Part shown: piece after piece, positions 17,978 to 27,717 of the stretch
Layout: each line of letters begins with the position of its first letter
How positions within the stretch are numbered: position 1 is the first letter of the stretch
Assembly: GCA_023410715.1 (NCBI GenBank)
Contig: JAEYPN010000014.1
Coordinates: 33,208 to 97,207, forward strand
Length of the DNA: 64,000 nucleotides
Reading direction: 5' to 3'
Source of the DNA: Bacillota bacterium
GTDB lineage: Bacteria > Bacillota_I > Bacilli_A > Izemoplasmatales > UBA1188
Program-made: the position numbers and the translations under genes
Notes under the pieces: generated by a model
Told to the model about the DNA's origin: nothing
Seen by the model: only the letters and a program-made list of their open reading frames with translations
Databases searched by the model: none

Positions 17978-20008
17978 ATGAAAAAGTTTAAAAGAATATT
18001 AATTGTCTTACTAGCAGGACTCATTCTTGGATTTAATTTAACTGTAAAGGCTGAAAGTGGGGTACCATATACTACTTATACTGAAGATTCAAGGGGAAGA
18101 TTAATTCCAACTCAGGATGCGTATATTGCTTTAAGTGTTTATAATGACTTCTTAGGAGAGAAGTTATCTGAACCAAGTGATATTTTCTTAGATAAAAATG
18201 ATACTTTATATATTGCGGATGCCGGAAATAAACGAATCCTAATTATTGAAAAAGGCATCACGAATGTAAGAAGCATCAGATATGAAAAATTTATTAAGCC
18301 AACTGGTGTTTATGTTACGGATAACTTTGATATCTACGTTGCTGATCCTAATGCCAAAGCTGTTTTCATGTTTGATAAGGATGGAAATTTTAAACAAAAA
18401 TATGAAAAGCCAACAAGCATTTTATTTGGAACAGAAACATCATATAGTCCTCAGAAGGTTGTTGTAGATAAAAGAGGTAACTTATATATTGTAAGTAATG
18501 GTAACTATAACGGTTTAATCCAAATTAATAAATATGGGGAATTTCTAGGATATTTTGGTGCTAATAATTCACAAATTACTATGCGTCAAAAGTTAATTAA
18601 ATCAATTTTCCCTAAAGAAATTGTTAGTCAATATTTTAAAGTAATTCCTTTAACACCTTATAATGTCTCAATTGATGACGATGGTTTAATTTATACAATT
18701 ACTCGTGGTACAGAAAATAACGCTATTAGAAAGTTAAATATTGGTGGCACTAATAAAATATCAAAATTAATGCGAACATCACTTACTTTTAGTGATATTA
18801 CGGTTGGACCAATTGGTAATATGTATACAATTGACGATAACGGTATGATTTATGAATATGATACTGATGGCAATTTGCTTTTTAACTTCGGTGGAAAAGA
18901 TAACATCGGTATTTATAAAGGTTTATTAAATACTGCATCAGGAATCGTTGTCGATAAAAATTATTATATTTATGTTATTGACTCAAAAAATAATGAACTT
19001 CATGTATTTATGCCAACGGAATTTTCAACATTAGTTCATGAAGCATTAGATTTATATCAACAAGGTTTATATGTTGAATCGAAAGGACCATGGGAAAAAG
19101 TCTTAGAATACAACTATATGTTTGATCTTGCTCATAAAGGTATTGGCCAAGCTTACTTTAAAGAAGGTAATATGGAAGAAGCGATGGAACGTTTTAAAAT
19201 GATTGGCGATATGAAGGGTTATTCTAATGCGTACTGGGAAGTAAGAAATGAATGGCTAGTTAATAATTTAACAACAATCTTTATTATTATTGGCGTTTTA
19301 GTTTTAATTGGATTTATTTATTCAAAATTATTTAAAAAGAAAGTTCAAAATAAGATAAAACCATTAAAAGATAAAATCTATAATAGGCCGCTTGTTAGTG
19401 AAATAACATTTGCTTTAAAAATTAGAAAAAAACCAACTGATGTAATGCAAGATATTCAAAGAAATCGAGGAATTTCTTTGAAAACCGCAATGATTTTATA
19501 TGTTTTAGCATTTATCATGATGATCTTAAAAATCTATTTTACTGGACCTTCATTTTCTAATGCTGAAACACAGTTCATCTCGTTATTCCAGGAAATGTTT
19601 AATACAGCAGCTCCAATTGCGTTATTTATTATCGCTAACTATATGATCGCAACAATAACTGATGGCCAAGGTAAGTTTATGCAAGTTGTAAAGGCCTCAG
19701 CTTGTTGCTTAATCCCTTATATCATTCTAACGCCAATTGGTACGATTTTAAGTAATTTCTTAACACAAAATGAAGCTTTCATTTATCAATTAATTAACAC
19801 AATAACCATTGCATGGGTATTTCTTCTAATCTTCATTATGGTTAAAGATTTACATAACTATTCGTTCTGGGGAACAATTGGTAATATATTACTGACACTA
19901 TTTGCTTTTGCTGTATTTGCTGTAGCAATTTTACTATTAAATAATGTTTTAGGTAGAATTATCGACTTTGTTGGACAAATCATTAAGGAGGTGTTTGCTC
20001 GTGGCTAA
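17978..20008 (+). CDS. NHL beta-propeller / TPR / Yip1-domain membrane protein
   Basis: This 676-aa protein has a signal peptide (to about residue 25) and then NHL-like blades, with repeated PSDIFLDKNDTLYIADAGN-type units to about residue 350. A TPR-like helical pair follows (AHKGIGQAYFKEGNMEEAME, about 385-405), then a transmembrane helix at about 428-448. The C-terminal part (about 500-676) has several membrane segments and resembles a Yip1 domain. Similar proteins accompany sugar transport operons in Firmicutes. It begins 1 nt after the permease stop. The propeller should face outside and could bind glycan or the transporter; the function is unknown. Confidence 0.65.
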   Translation: MKKFKRILIVLLAGLILGFNLTVKAESGVPYTTYTEDSRGRLIPTQDAYIALSVYNDFLGEKLSEPSDIFLDKNDTLYIADAGNKRILIIEKGITNVRSIRYEKFIKPTGVYVTDNFDIYVADPNAKAVFMFDKDGNFKQKYEKPTSILFGTETSYSPQKVVVDKRGNLYIVSNGNYNGLIQINKYGEFLGYFGANNSQITMRQKLIKSIFPKEIVSQYFKVIPLTPYNVSIDDDGLIYTITRGTENNAIRKLNIGGTNKISKLMRTSLTFSDITVGPIGNMYTIDDNGMIYEYDTDGNLLFNFGGKDNIGIYKGLLNTASGIVVDKNYYIYVIDSKNNELHVFMPTEFSTLVHEALDLYQQGLYVESKGPWEKVLEYNYMFDLAHKGIGQAYFKEGNMEEAMERFKMIGDMKGYSNAYWEVRNEWLVNNLTTIFIIIGVLVLIGFIYSKLFKKKVQNKIKPLKDKIYNRPLVSEITFALKIRKKPTDVMQDIQRNRGISLKTAMILYVLAFIMMILKIYFTGPSFSNAETQFISLFQEMFNTAAPIALFIIANYMIATITDGQGKFMQVVKASACCLIPYIILTPIGTILSNFLTQNEAFIYQLINTITIAWVFLLIFIMVKDLHNYSFWGTIGNILLTLFAFAVFAVAILLLNNVLGRIIDFVGQIIKEVFARG

Positions 20009-22376
20009 AAGTATAATAAAAAAATTAGTAATTGTTATATTGCTTGTTTTAATTCCTATGGTTGCGGTTAAAGCAACAACTCTAAAAGAAATTAAAGATA
20101 GTATTTATAATGTTAAGCCATCAATTTTTGGCAATGAGATTTATAATTCTAACCGTTATACTCAAGTTGATGATTTAAGTATAAGAGATGATAGTAAAAA
20201 TATTGAAATATCATCTACTGGGGTAGAAACAATTTTTTATAACGAGATTTATAAAGATGACAAGTTAATTTCTAAAAATGATAAATTAGAAATGTACTTT
20301 GATTCAAAAACCCAAATCTTTAAAATAAAGAATATTGAGACTGGTTATATTTGGTCAAGTGCCTTCTATGAGACATCGCCAGATAACTCAGAAGCAGTTA
20401 ATGCGCGTTTAACTTCGATTGCCTTAATTGAGTTTTATTCATATAATGAAGAAACAAAAAAATTAAGTAATAATTTAACAGAACATAATACGAATTACTA
20501 CACTAATAAAATTGGTGTTGGTAGAAAATACATGGCTTCAGTTGAGTCATATCCAGATAATGCAAATGCTAAAGTTACACTTTTTATTGATTTCCTAATT
20601 GCTAAAATTCGCTTTGCGATGGATGTAACTTTAAAAGAAGATGGATTACATGTTTATATTCCTAATAACCAAATAGAAGAGTATGGAAATAGCAAGTTAG
20701 CTTCTATTACAGTTTTCCCAACATTTGGAGCAACGTGCGAGGATTTAGTTCCAGGATATTTCATTTTACCAGATGGAACTGGTGCTTTATACCGCTTTAA
20801 GGATAACGGTGACGAGCTTCAACCAATGTATAACGCAAAGTATTATGGTGGGAATATTGGACTAAAAAATGGTCAAACAAACAATTTTTCACAATATACT
20901 TTACCTTTCTATGGAAATGTTCATGGAATTAATCAAGATGGATATTTTTGCCATATTATTGAAGGCGACAAAAATGCCAATTTAATCTTTAATCCATCAG
21001 GAGCATCAAATATTTCTTACAACTATATAACTAATAAGTTTATCTTTAGAGAGTCATATATTTACCCAACCAGTTTATCGGAATCAGAATCTGGTGGTGG
21101 TATTAATGTGATTGAAGATAAAAAAAGTACGGATAATATTCATTTTGTTTATCAGTTTGTAGGTGGAAATGATGCTTCATATGTTGGAATTGCTAATAAA
21201 TATCGTGAATATTTAATTAATAATAACATCTTAGAGGAAAAAGAAACTAACTATGGCATGAGTTTTGAATTCTTACTTTCTGAATCAGAGTCTGGTCTAT
21301 TTGGTAATAGAACATTCGCAGTTACAAAAGTTAAAGAAGTAAAAGAAATTATCCAAGATTATATTACTAGTGGTGGAAAAATTAATAATATTGTTTTAAA
21401 AGGATGGGCCAAAGGTGGATTAAGTGGAATGACACCTTATAAGATTAGATATGAGTCCAAAGTAGGTACAAAAAATGACTTTAATGAATTAGAAGAGTAT
21501 TGTACGGAAAATAACATTCAAGTCATCTATTATAATGATTACTTAAAAACATATTCTTCAAGTAAAAGAAGTAATGAATCAAGCGATTTTGCAAGAGGCT
21601 ATCATAAGTTAAAATTAAAAACAACAATTGATAGTTATATGTATAAAGATGAATATTATTTATATCCATTTAAATCACTTGAATTTGCTAAAGAGGATGC
21701 TAAAGAATATAGTAAATTGTCTATTGATAGTTTAGCTCTTGATTCTATTGGCTATATGTTATTCTCATATAATGATGATAATGTCTTAAATAGTAGAAGT
21801 AAAACTGCTTCATTATTTAATGAAACATTAATTGTCTTAAATGAAAAAAATATTAAAACTTCGGTTTATCAACCAAATTACTATTTGTTAAATCAAACTG
21901 ATAATTATTTAGATTATCCAATTTATAATCTTCAGATTACCATTTTTGATGATACTATTCCATTCTTAAGTATTGTCTTACATGATACAATGGATCTTTA
22001 TTCACCATTAACTAATCTTTCAACTAACCAAGAAGAACTAGCATTATTATATCTTGATTTTGGCATCAATCCATCTTATATTCTAACTAATGATTCGACT
22101 TATAAATTAAAGTTTACTAATTCATGGAATTTATATTCAACAATTTATAAGAACTGGAAAGATAACATTTTAAGGATGAACCAAAAAGTTAAAGGTGGTT
22201 TTGAGGAAATAAGTGGTGCTCATATTACATCAAGACTTGTTAGACAAAAAGGTGTTGTTGAATCAGATTATAGTAATGGGGTAAAAATTATTTTTAACTA
22301 TACTACCGAAGCAATTAATTATAATGGTACGCTTATTAATCCTGTTGATTACTTATTAATTGGTGGTGATAAATAA
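20001..22376 (+). CDS. secreted DUF5696-type protein
   Basis: I place the start at GTG 20001, which follows AAGGAGGTG at 19985-19993 by 7 nt; an earlier in-frame start lies inside the previous gene without such a site. The 791-aa product has a signal peptide and no lipobox. The segment GYFILPDGTGALYRFKDNGD near residue 250 is like that in DUF5696 proteins, which sit in carbohydrate ABC-transporter operons of Paenibacillus-like bacteria. The second half has alternating strand/helix character that could be a TIM barrel. It overlaps the genes on both sides by a few bases. Activity is not established; a glycan-active role is inference. Confidence 0.6.
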   Translation: MAKSIIKKLVIVILLVLIPMVAVKATTLKEIKDSIYNVKPSIFGNEIYNSNRYTQVDDLSIRDDSKNIEISSTGVETIFYNEIYKDDKLISKNDKLEMYFDSKTQIFKIKNIETGYIWSSAFYETSPDNSEAVNARLTSIALIEFYSYNEETKKLSNNLTEHNTNYYTNKIGVGRKYMASVESYPDNANAKVTLFIDFLIAKIRFAMDVTLKEDGLHVYIPNNQIEEYGNSKLASITVFPTFGATCEDLVPGYFILPDGTGALYRFKDNGDELQPMYNAKYYGGNIGLKNGQTNNFSQYTLPFYGNVHGINQDGYFCHIIEGDKNANLIFNPSGASNISYNYITNKFIFRESYIYPTSLSESESGGGINVIEDKKSTDNIHFVYQFVGGNDASYVGIANKYREYLINNNILEEKETNYGMSFEFLLSESESGLFGNRTFAVTKVKEVKEIIQDYITSGGKINNIVLKGWAKGGLSGMTPYKIRYESKVGTKNDFNELEEYCTENNIQVIYYNDYLKTYSSSKRSNESSDFARGYHKLKLKTTIDSYMYKDEYYLYPFKSLEFAKEDAKEYSKLSIDSLALDSIGYMLFSYNDDNVLNSRSKTASLFNETLIVLNEKNIKTSVYQPNYYLLNQTDNYLDYPIYNLQITIFDDTIPFLSIVLHDTMDLYSPLTNLSTNQEELALLYLDFGINPSYILTNDSTYKLKFTNSWNLYSTIYKNWKDNILRMNQKVKGGFEEISGAHITSRLVRQKGVVESDYSNGVKIIFNYTTEAINYNGTLINPVDYLLIGGDK

Positions 22377-23293
22377 TGAAACTATCACAAAAAAAGCGTG
22401 AATGGCTATTTGGCTATTTATTTACAGGAATATGGATTATTGGGTTTATTATTTTCACTTTAATACCTATCTGTCAATCATTTTTCTATAGTTTAACTGA
22501 TGCCAAAGTAACAAGATTTGGTATAGAAAATAAGAGTATTATTGGTTTCATGACTTATCGAAAAGCCATCATATCTGATGTATCTTTTGTTGAATCAATG
22601 ATTACATATTTTAAGAGTATGTTAATTACTTTAGTAGCTGTAATAGTTTTTTCTGTTATTATAGCTGTTATCTTAAATAAAAAATTCTTCTTGCGAGGTT
22701 TCTGGCGTACTGTGTACTTTTTGCCAGTAATAATTTCAAGTGGACCAGTTTTAAAAAGATTAACGAATGAAGGGGCCACTAGCATCCTTATGAGTGGTGA
22801 GTCAACAGGTTTAATTGGCTCCTTACAAAGCAGTCTACCTGAGTTTTTTACCACAATTATTAATACTGTATTTGGGCGAATTGTGGTCATTTTATGGTTT
22901 ACAGGTGTGCCTGTTTTAATCTTCTTAGCCGGACTTCAAAAAATTAACGTTAACATTTTTGAAGCAGCTAAGGTTGATGGAGCATCTAAATGGGAAATGT
23001 TTTGGAAAATTACTCTACCTTCATTAAAACCATTAATTAACATTAACGTAATTTATACAGTTGTATCTTTATCAACCTTCTCTAATAATGCTGTACTAGG
23101 CTATATTAATAGTAAAAATATTAATGATAAGTATGGATATTGTAATACACTAACATGGATTTATTTCCTTGTGACAATCATTGTCCTTGCTATAATTCTT
23201 TTAATCTTAAATATTGGTGGACTTAAAAGACGAAAAATTAAAGAAGTTAAGATGTATCGTGATGTACCTAAGACAGTTGAGGTGACAGAATGA
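22376..23293 (+). CDS. sugar ABC transporter permease, MalF/UgpA type (second system)
   Basis: This 305-aa protein has six membrane helices and the EAA loop (IFEAAKVDGASKWEMFWKIT, then LPSLKP). Its ATG overlaps the stop of the DUF5696-type gene. It is the first half of the second permease pair. The two pairs are clearly different in sequence, so they probably import different products or sizes of glycan. The lipoprotein at 4857 may serve this pair. Confidence 0.85.
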   Translation: MKLSQKKREWLFGYLFTGIWIIGFIIFTLIPICQSFFYSLTDAKVTRFGIENKSIIGFMTYRKAIISDVSFVESMITYFKSMLITLVAVIVFSVIIAVILNKKFFLRGFWRTVYFLPVIISSGPVLKRLTNEGATSILMSGESTGLIGSLQSSLPEFFTTIINTVFGRIVVILWFTGVPVLIFLAGLQKINVNIFEAAKVDGASKWEMFWKITLPSLKPLININVIYTVVSLSTFSNNAVLGYINSKNINDKYGYCNTLTWIYFLVTIIVLAIILLILNIGGLKRRKIKEVKMYRDVPKTVEVTE

Positions 23294-24252
23294 AAATAAA
23301 AGAACTTAAAGAAAAAGCAGAATATAAAAATTTCATGGTGAAAGTTAAAACATTTTTATTTGGTAACGGGGTTAAAGAAGGAAAAATCTTTAACATCTTA
23401 CTTTATGTCATAGTTTTAGCTTTAGGATTTATTTTCTTATACCCAATCATTTATATGATTTCGATGAGTTTAATGGATTTAGATGATTTACTAGATTCAC
23501 AGATTAGTTGGATTCCAAGTCACCTATATTTAGATAATTACCGTTTAGCTATCAAAGCTTTAGGTTTGCCAAAAGCTTTATGGGATTCTCTAAAGGTTGT
23601 GTTGATTCCAGCTGTATTATCAACAGTTTCATCATGTCTTATTGGCTATGGATTCTCAAGATTTAAGTTTCCAGGTAAAAATGTTTTATTTGTTATTTTG
23701 ATCTTAGTTTATATTGTACCATCGCAAATAACGATTTTACCGCAGTTTGCTTGGTTTAAAAAACTAGGATTACTTGGGACACTTTGGACTTTTATTTTAC
23801 CGGCGACGTTTGGGCAGGGATTATTCTCCACAATTTACATTTTGATTTTTTATAGCTTCTTTAATATGATACCTAAGGCACTTGATGAAGCAGCATTTAT
23901 TGATGGAGCAAGTGAAATCAAAGTATTTTATGAAGTTGGTTTAAAATTATCACTTCAACCTTTTATTATTTGTATTGCATTCAGCTTTGTATGGTACTGG
24001 AATGATTTATATCATGCCTCATATTTCTTAGCTCAATCTGATTCGAAAACAAGAACATTAATTCAGATGTTAAATATCTTTGAAAATTCATATTTACAAT
24101 TAGAAGAAGTATCAGAAATGCAGATTAAAGCTAATGAACCAGTTACTTTAGCTGGTACATTAATTTCAATCTTTCCTCTTCTTGTTGTATATTTCTTCTT
24201 ACAAAAATACTTTGTTGAAAGTGTTGATTCAACAGGAATCACAGGAGAATAA
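23290..24252 (+). CDS. sugar ABC transporter permease, MalG/UgpE type (second system)
   Basis: This 320-aa protein has six membrane helices and the EAA loop (LDEAAFIDGASEIKVFYEVG). It starts at the ATG overlapping the previous stop. The last 40 residues (PVTLAGTLISIFPLLVVYFF) form the final helix usual for the MalG branch. It makes a heterodimer with 22376-23293. Confidence 0.85.
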   Translation: MKIKELKEKAEYKNFMVKVKTFLFGNGVKEGKIFNILLYVIVLALGFIFLYPIIYMISMSLMDLDDLLDSQISWIPSHLYLDNYRLAIKALGLPKALWDSLKVVLIPAVLSTVSSCLIGYGFSRFKFPGKNVLFVILILVYIVPSQITILPQFAWFKKLGLLGTLWTFILPATFGQGLFSTIYILIFYSFFNMIPKALDEAAFIDGASEIKVFYEVGLKLSLQPFIICIAFSFVWYWNDLYHASYFLAQSDSKTRTLIQMLNIFENSYLQLEEVSEMQIKANEPVTLAGTLISIFPLLVVYFFLQKYFVESVDSTGITGE

Positions 24253-24254
24253 AA

Positions 24255-26018
24255 ATGAAAAAGAGATTACTAGCTTTAATATTATTATTAATGTGTTTTG
24301 GATGTAGTAAAGTAACAACAAAAAAAAGTGGAACTTTAGCAAATACTACTTCTAAAACATCTACTATCACAACTAGCATTAAAACAGAAGTGGTTTCCAA
24401 AACTAAGACAACAACTAGTAAAACAACTAATGCATCAAATTCAACTAAAGATGAAATTAAAAATATTAAAGAAGAATTTGATTTAACTGGTGTTAATTAT
24501 AAAACACCAACTAAAAAGTTTACCTTACATAGTTTAATAGCAAATCATGCTGTATTCCAAGCAGAAAAGCCAATTGAAATATTTGGTAAAGCAGAAGAAG
24601 GAACAATTATCTTAGTTAAGTTAACTAAAGATAGTGATAAAAGTGTTAGTTATAAAGGATTTACAGTAGTAAACTCTTCTAATGAGTGGAGTATCTCACT
24701 AGAAGCTCTAGAAGCTTCCTTCGATTCTTATACTTTAACTATTTCTGATACTGTTAATGAATCATATATTACAGATTGTTTGATTGGTGAAGTATGGGTT
24801 GCATCAGGTCAATCAAACATGGGCATCAGAGTTAAAGAAATGGATGAAGGATCAGAAGTTATGAAAAATGCTCAAGAATCATACATACGCATTTTTTATC
24901 AAAAAGACGCAGGAAATGCAGATCTTTATCCAATTGATCCTGCCTATGATGTAAAAGAAGGCGTATGGAAAGTTGCAGATAATGGCTCAAATATCGCGAC
25001 ATGTAGTGCGGTTGCTTACACTTTTGCCTATGAACTATTTTATCAGTTCTTTGCAGCTAATAAAGAAGTTCCAGTTGCGATTATCAACACGCAAAAAGGC
25101 GGTTCAAGTATTCATTCTTGGTTACCTCGTGAATCGGTACTTAAAACTGATCCAATTAAAAACTTTGTTTTAACAAAAGGTTATAGTCTTGATCAGACTG
25201 AATGGAATACTTTTGGTAGTAAGAATTATAATCAAGTTTCTGCTTTATATAATCAAAGAGTCGCACCTTTAATGAAAACAAACATCAAAGGAGTCATTTG
25301 GTATCAAGGTGAAAATGATCCACTTTATGATCCAACTATTTATACTGTAAGAGAATTAATGGATTCTTGGAGTAAAGGCTTCAATAAAAATGATGAATTA
25401 TTATATTTTGCTTTAATCCAGCTTCATCCATATGATGGAACAGACTATAGACTTGGTCCATCAACAAAGAATTACACATCTTTAGGTTATGCGAATCACA
25501 GGAAAGCCCAGTTTGAGATTGCATTAGATGAGAAATATAAAGATCATGTTCAACTAGTGCCAATTTATGATGTGGACTTACATTGGGATGTTCCAAAAAC
25601 TCAGTTTTCATCACAATCTGTGATCCATCCGGTTGTTAAAAAACCAGTTGGTGAAAGAACAGCTAAAATAATGTATAGCTTTTGTTATGCTAAAAATAAT
25701 CGCTATTTAGCCCCTATTTATGAATCTCATACATATGATGATAATTCAATTACAATTACTTTAAAAAATACTGGTAAAGGTTTATGTACTTTTAAGGATT
25801 CAGATAAAGGCGTTACAACAGTTGAGGTTATTTTAACTTCAGGAAAAAGAGTAAATGCCAATTGTGTTATTTTAAATCCTACTCAAATTATTATTACAGG
25901 AATTGATACAAGTACCATCCAGGCGTTTTCTTATAGTAATTTTTCAAGAAATGAAGAAAGTAATTTAGCAAGTAGTGAAAAAATACCGGTTATTCCCTTT
26001 GTAGTAGATTTAAAATAA
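24255..26018 (+). CDS. sialate O-acetylesterase-like SGNH esterase, lipoprotein
   Basis: This 587-aa protein has a lipoprotein signal (lipobox CFGC) and a Thr/Ser/Lys linker to about residue 75. A small beta domain precedes the esterase core. Sequence blocks of the sialate O-acetylesterase (DUF303/SASA) family are visible: GEVWVASGQSNMG with the nucleophile Ser, NTQKGGSSIHSWL, VIWYQGENDPLYD and a late His region (HPVVKKPVGERT). It should remove acetyl esters from an external sugar. It begins 2 nt after the permease stop and is followed by a cytosolic paralogue. Confidence 0.8.
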   Translation: MKKRLLALILLLMCFGCSKVTTKKSGTLANTTSKTSTITTSIKTEVVSKTKTTTSKTTNASNSTKDEIKNIKEEFDLTGVNYKTPTKKFTLHSLIANHAVFQAEKPIEIFGKAEEGTIILVKLTKDSDKSVSYKGFTVVNSSNEWSISLEALEASFDSYTLTISDTVNESYITDCLIGEVWVASGQSNMGIRVKEMDEGSEVMKNAQESYIRIFYQKDAGNADLYPIDPAYDVKEGVWKVADNGSNIATCSAVAYTFAYELFYQFFAANKEVPVAIINTQKGGSSIHSWLPRESVLKTDPIKNFVLTKGYSLDQTEWNTFGSKNYNQVSALYNQRVAPLMKTNIKGVIWYQGENDPLYDPTIYTVRELMDSWSKGFNKNDELLYFALIQLHPYDGTDYRLGPSTKNYTSLGYANHRKAQFEIALDEKYKDHVQLVPIYDVDLHWDVPKTQFSSQSVIHPVVKKPVGERTAKIMYSFCYAKNNRYLAPIYESHTYDDNSITITLKNTGKGLCTFKDSDKGVTTVEVILTSGKRVNANCVILNPTQIIITGIDTSTIQAFSYSNFSRNEESNLASSEKIPVIPFVVDLK

Positions 26019-26037
26019 AAAACTTAGGAGGGGGAAA

Positions 26038-27591
26038 ATGTTAAATAATTTTAATATAGAAGGAATTAAGTTTATAAAACCAAATAAAAAATTTATATTA
26101 CATAGTTTAATATCTGATCATGTAGTCTTTCAATCAGATAAAGAAATTGAAATATTTGGTTTAGCCCAAGAAGGCACAATTATTTTAGTTAAACTTACCT
26201 CTGATAGTGATGAAAATATAAGTTATGAAGGTTACACTTTAGTTGATGAAACACACGAATGGATGATTAAACTTCCAGCACTCACTTCATCATTTAATAC
26301 CTATACCTTAACTGTTTCTGATACAGTTAATACGGAAGTTGTTAAGGATATATTAATTGGTGAAGTGTGGGTTCTTGCTGGTCAATCAAACATGGGAATT
26401 AGAGTAAAGGAAATGGATGAGGGATTAGTTACAATGGCATTAGCCAATGAAAAATTTATTCGCATCTTTTACCAAGATGAATCTTTAAATGCTGAGGAAT
26501 ATCCATATTTAAAAGACTATGATGTTAAAGGTGGAATATGGAAAAAAGCTGATAGTGGCGAAAATATTGCAACTTGTAGCGCTGTTGGTTACACTTTTGC
26601 TTATGAATTATTTAATAGGCTTAATAGTGAATCTAATCATGTTCCTTTAGCAATTATCAATACCCAAAAGGGCGGAAGTAGTATTCATGCCTGGTTAGAT
26701 AGGGATATAGTACTTAAAAATGAGCACATTAAAAATTTTGTATTAAGTAAAAATTATTCACTTGATGATGATAAATGGAATACTTTTGACAAAAAAAATT
26801 ATAATCAGGTTTCAGCTCTATTTAATAGAAGAGTGGCACCTTTGATGAAAAAAAGTATTAAGGGTATTATCTTTTATCAAGGTGAAAATGATCCATACTA
26901 TGATCCAATGATTTATTCACTTAGAGAATTAATTGATAGTTATAGTAGAGGATTTAATAAGAATGATGACTTGCTTTATTTTGGATTAATAGAGCTCCAT
27001 CCATATGATGGGGTAGATTATATACTTGGACCATCAGAAAAAAAATATAACGTTTTGGGCTTCGCTCAACATAGGCAAGCACAAATAAACGTGGCCTTAG
27101 ATAAGAAATATCAAGAACACGTGACGATTATTCCTATTTATGACATAAGTCTTAAATGGAATGTAGAAAAGTCACAATTTGCCTATACATCTCTTTTACA
27201 TCCAGTGTGTAAAAAGCCGGTAGGAAAAAGAACTGGTCAAATTATTTATAGCTTCTGTTATGCTAAAGATGATAGATATTTAGCCCCTATTTATGATACA
27301 CATGAATATGATCAAAATTCTATTACAATTACCTTAAAAAATGTTGGTGATGGCCTTTTAACTTTTAAAAATTCTAGTGAAGGTATCACAACTGTTGAAG
27401 TAATCTTAAATAACAAAGAAAGAGTTAGTGTTAAAGCGGAAATCATTAGCAAAAATCAGATTAGAATAACAAATGTAAATACCGCTAATGTATTAAAATT
27501 TGCATACAGTAACTTTTCAAGAAATGAAGAAAGTAACTTAGCAAATAGTGAAAAAATTCCTGCTTTACCATTTGTAATTAGTTTAAGGTAA
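26038..27591 (+). CDS. sialate O-acetylesterase-like SGNH esterase, cytosolic paralogue
   Basis: This 517-aa paralogue of the preceding gene is alignable over its whole length after that protein's linker: GEVWVLAGQSNMG, NTQKGGSSIHAWL, IIFYQGENDPYYD, HPVCKKPVGKRT and the identical NFSRNEESNLA near the end. It has no signal peptide and starts with MLNNFNIEG after AGGAGGGGG, so it is probably cytosolic. The pair looks like a tandem duplication followed by loss of the export signal, giving deacetylation outside and inside the cell. It is the last gene before the terminator at 27628. Confidence 0.8.
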   Translation: MLNNFNIEGIKFIKPNKKFILHSLISDHVVFQSDKEIEIFGLAQEGTIILVKLTSDSDENISYEGYTLVDETHEWMIKLPALTSSFNTYTLTVSDTVNTEVVKDILIGEVWVLAGQSNMGIRVKEMDEGLVTMALANEKFIRIFYQDESLNAEEYPYLKDYDVKGGIWKKADSGENIATCSAVGYTFAYELFNRLNSESNHVPLAIINTQKGGSSIHAWLDRDIVLKNEHIKNFVLSKNYSLDDDKWNTFDKKNYNQVSALFNRRVAPLMKKSIKGIIFYQGENDPYYDPMIYSLRELIDSYSRGFNKNDDLLYFGLIELHPYDGVDYILGPSEKKYNVLGFAQHRQAQINVALDKKYQEHVTIIPIYDISLKWNVEKSQFAYTSLLHPVCKKPVGKRTGQIIYSFCYAKDDRYLAPIYDTHEYDQNSITITLKNVGDGLLTFKNSSEGITTVEVILNNKERVSVKAEIISKNQIRITNVNTANVLKFAYSNFSRNEESNLANSEKIPALPFVISLR

Positions 27592-27627
27592 AGATTACAG
27601 ATTATCATTACTAAAAAGGACAATAAC

Positions 27628-27655
27628 GACCAATTTATAGATTGGTCTTATTTAA
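27628..27655 (+). terminator. terminator closing the carbohydrate operon
   Basis: GACCAAT (27628-27634) and ATTGGTC (27641-27647) form a 7-bp stem with a 6-nt loop, followed by TTATTT. The tail is imperfect, so some read-through to the oxidoreductase at 27718 is possible. Confidence 0.65.
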
Positions 27656-27717
27656 TAAAGAAAATTTTTGTGAATTTGCAGATAGTATATTTACTGTAAT
27701 GAAGAAACGAGGAAAGA

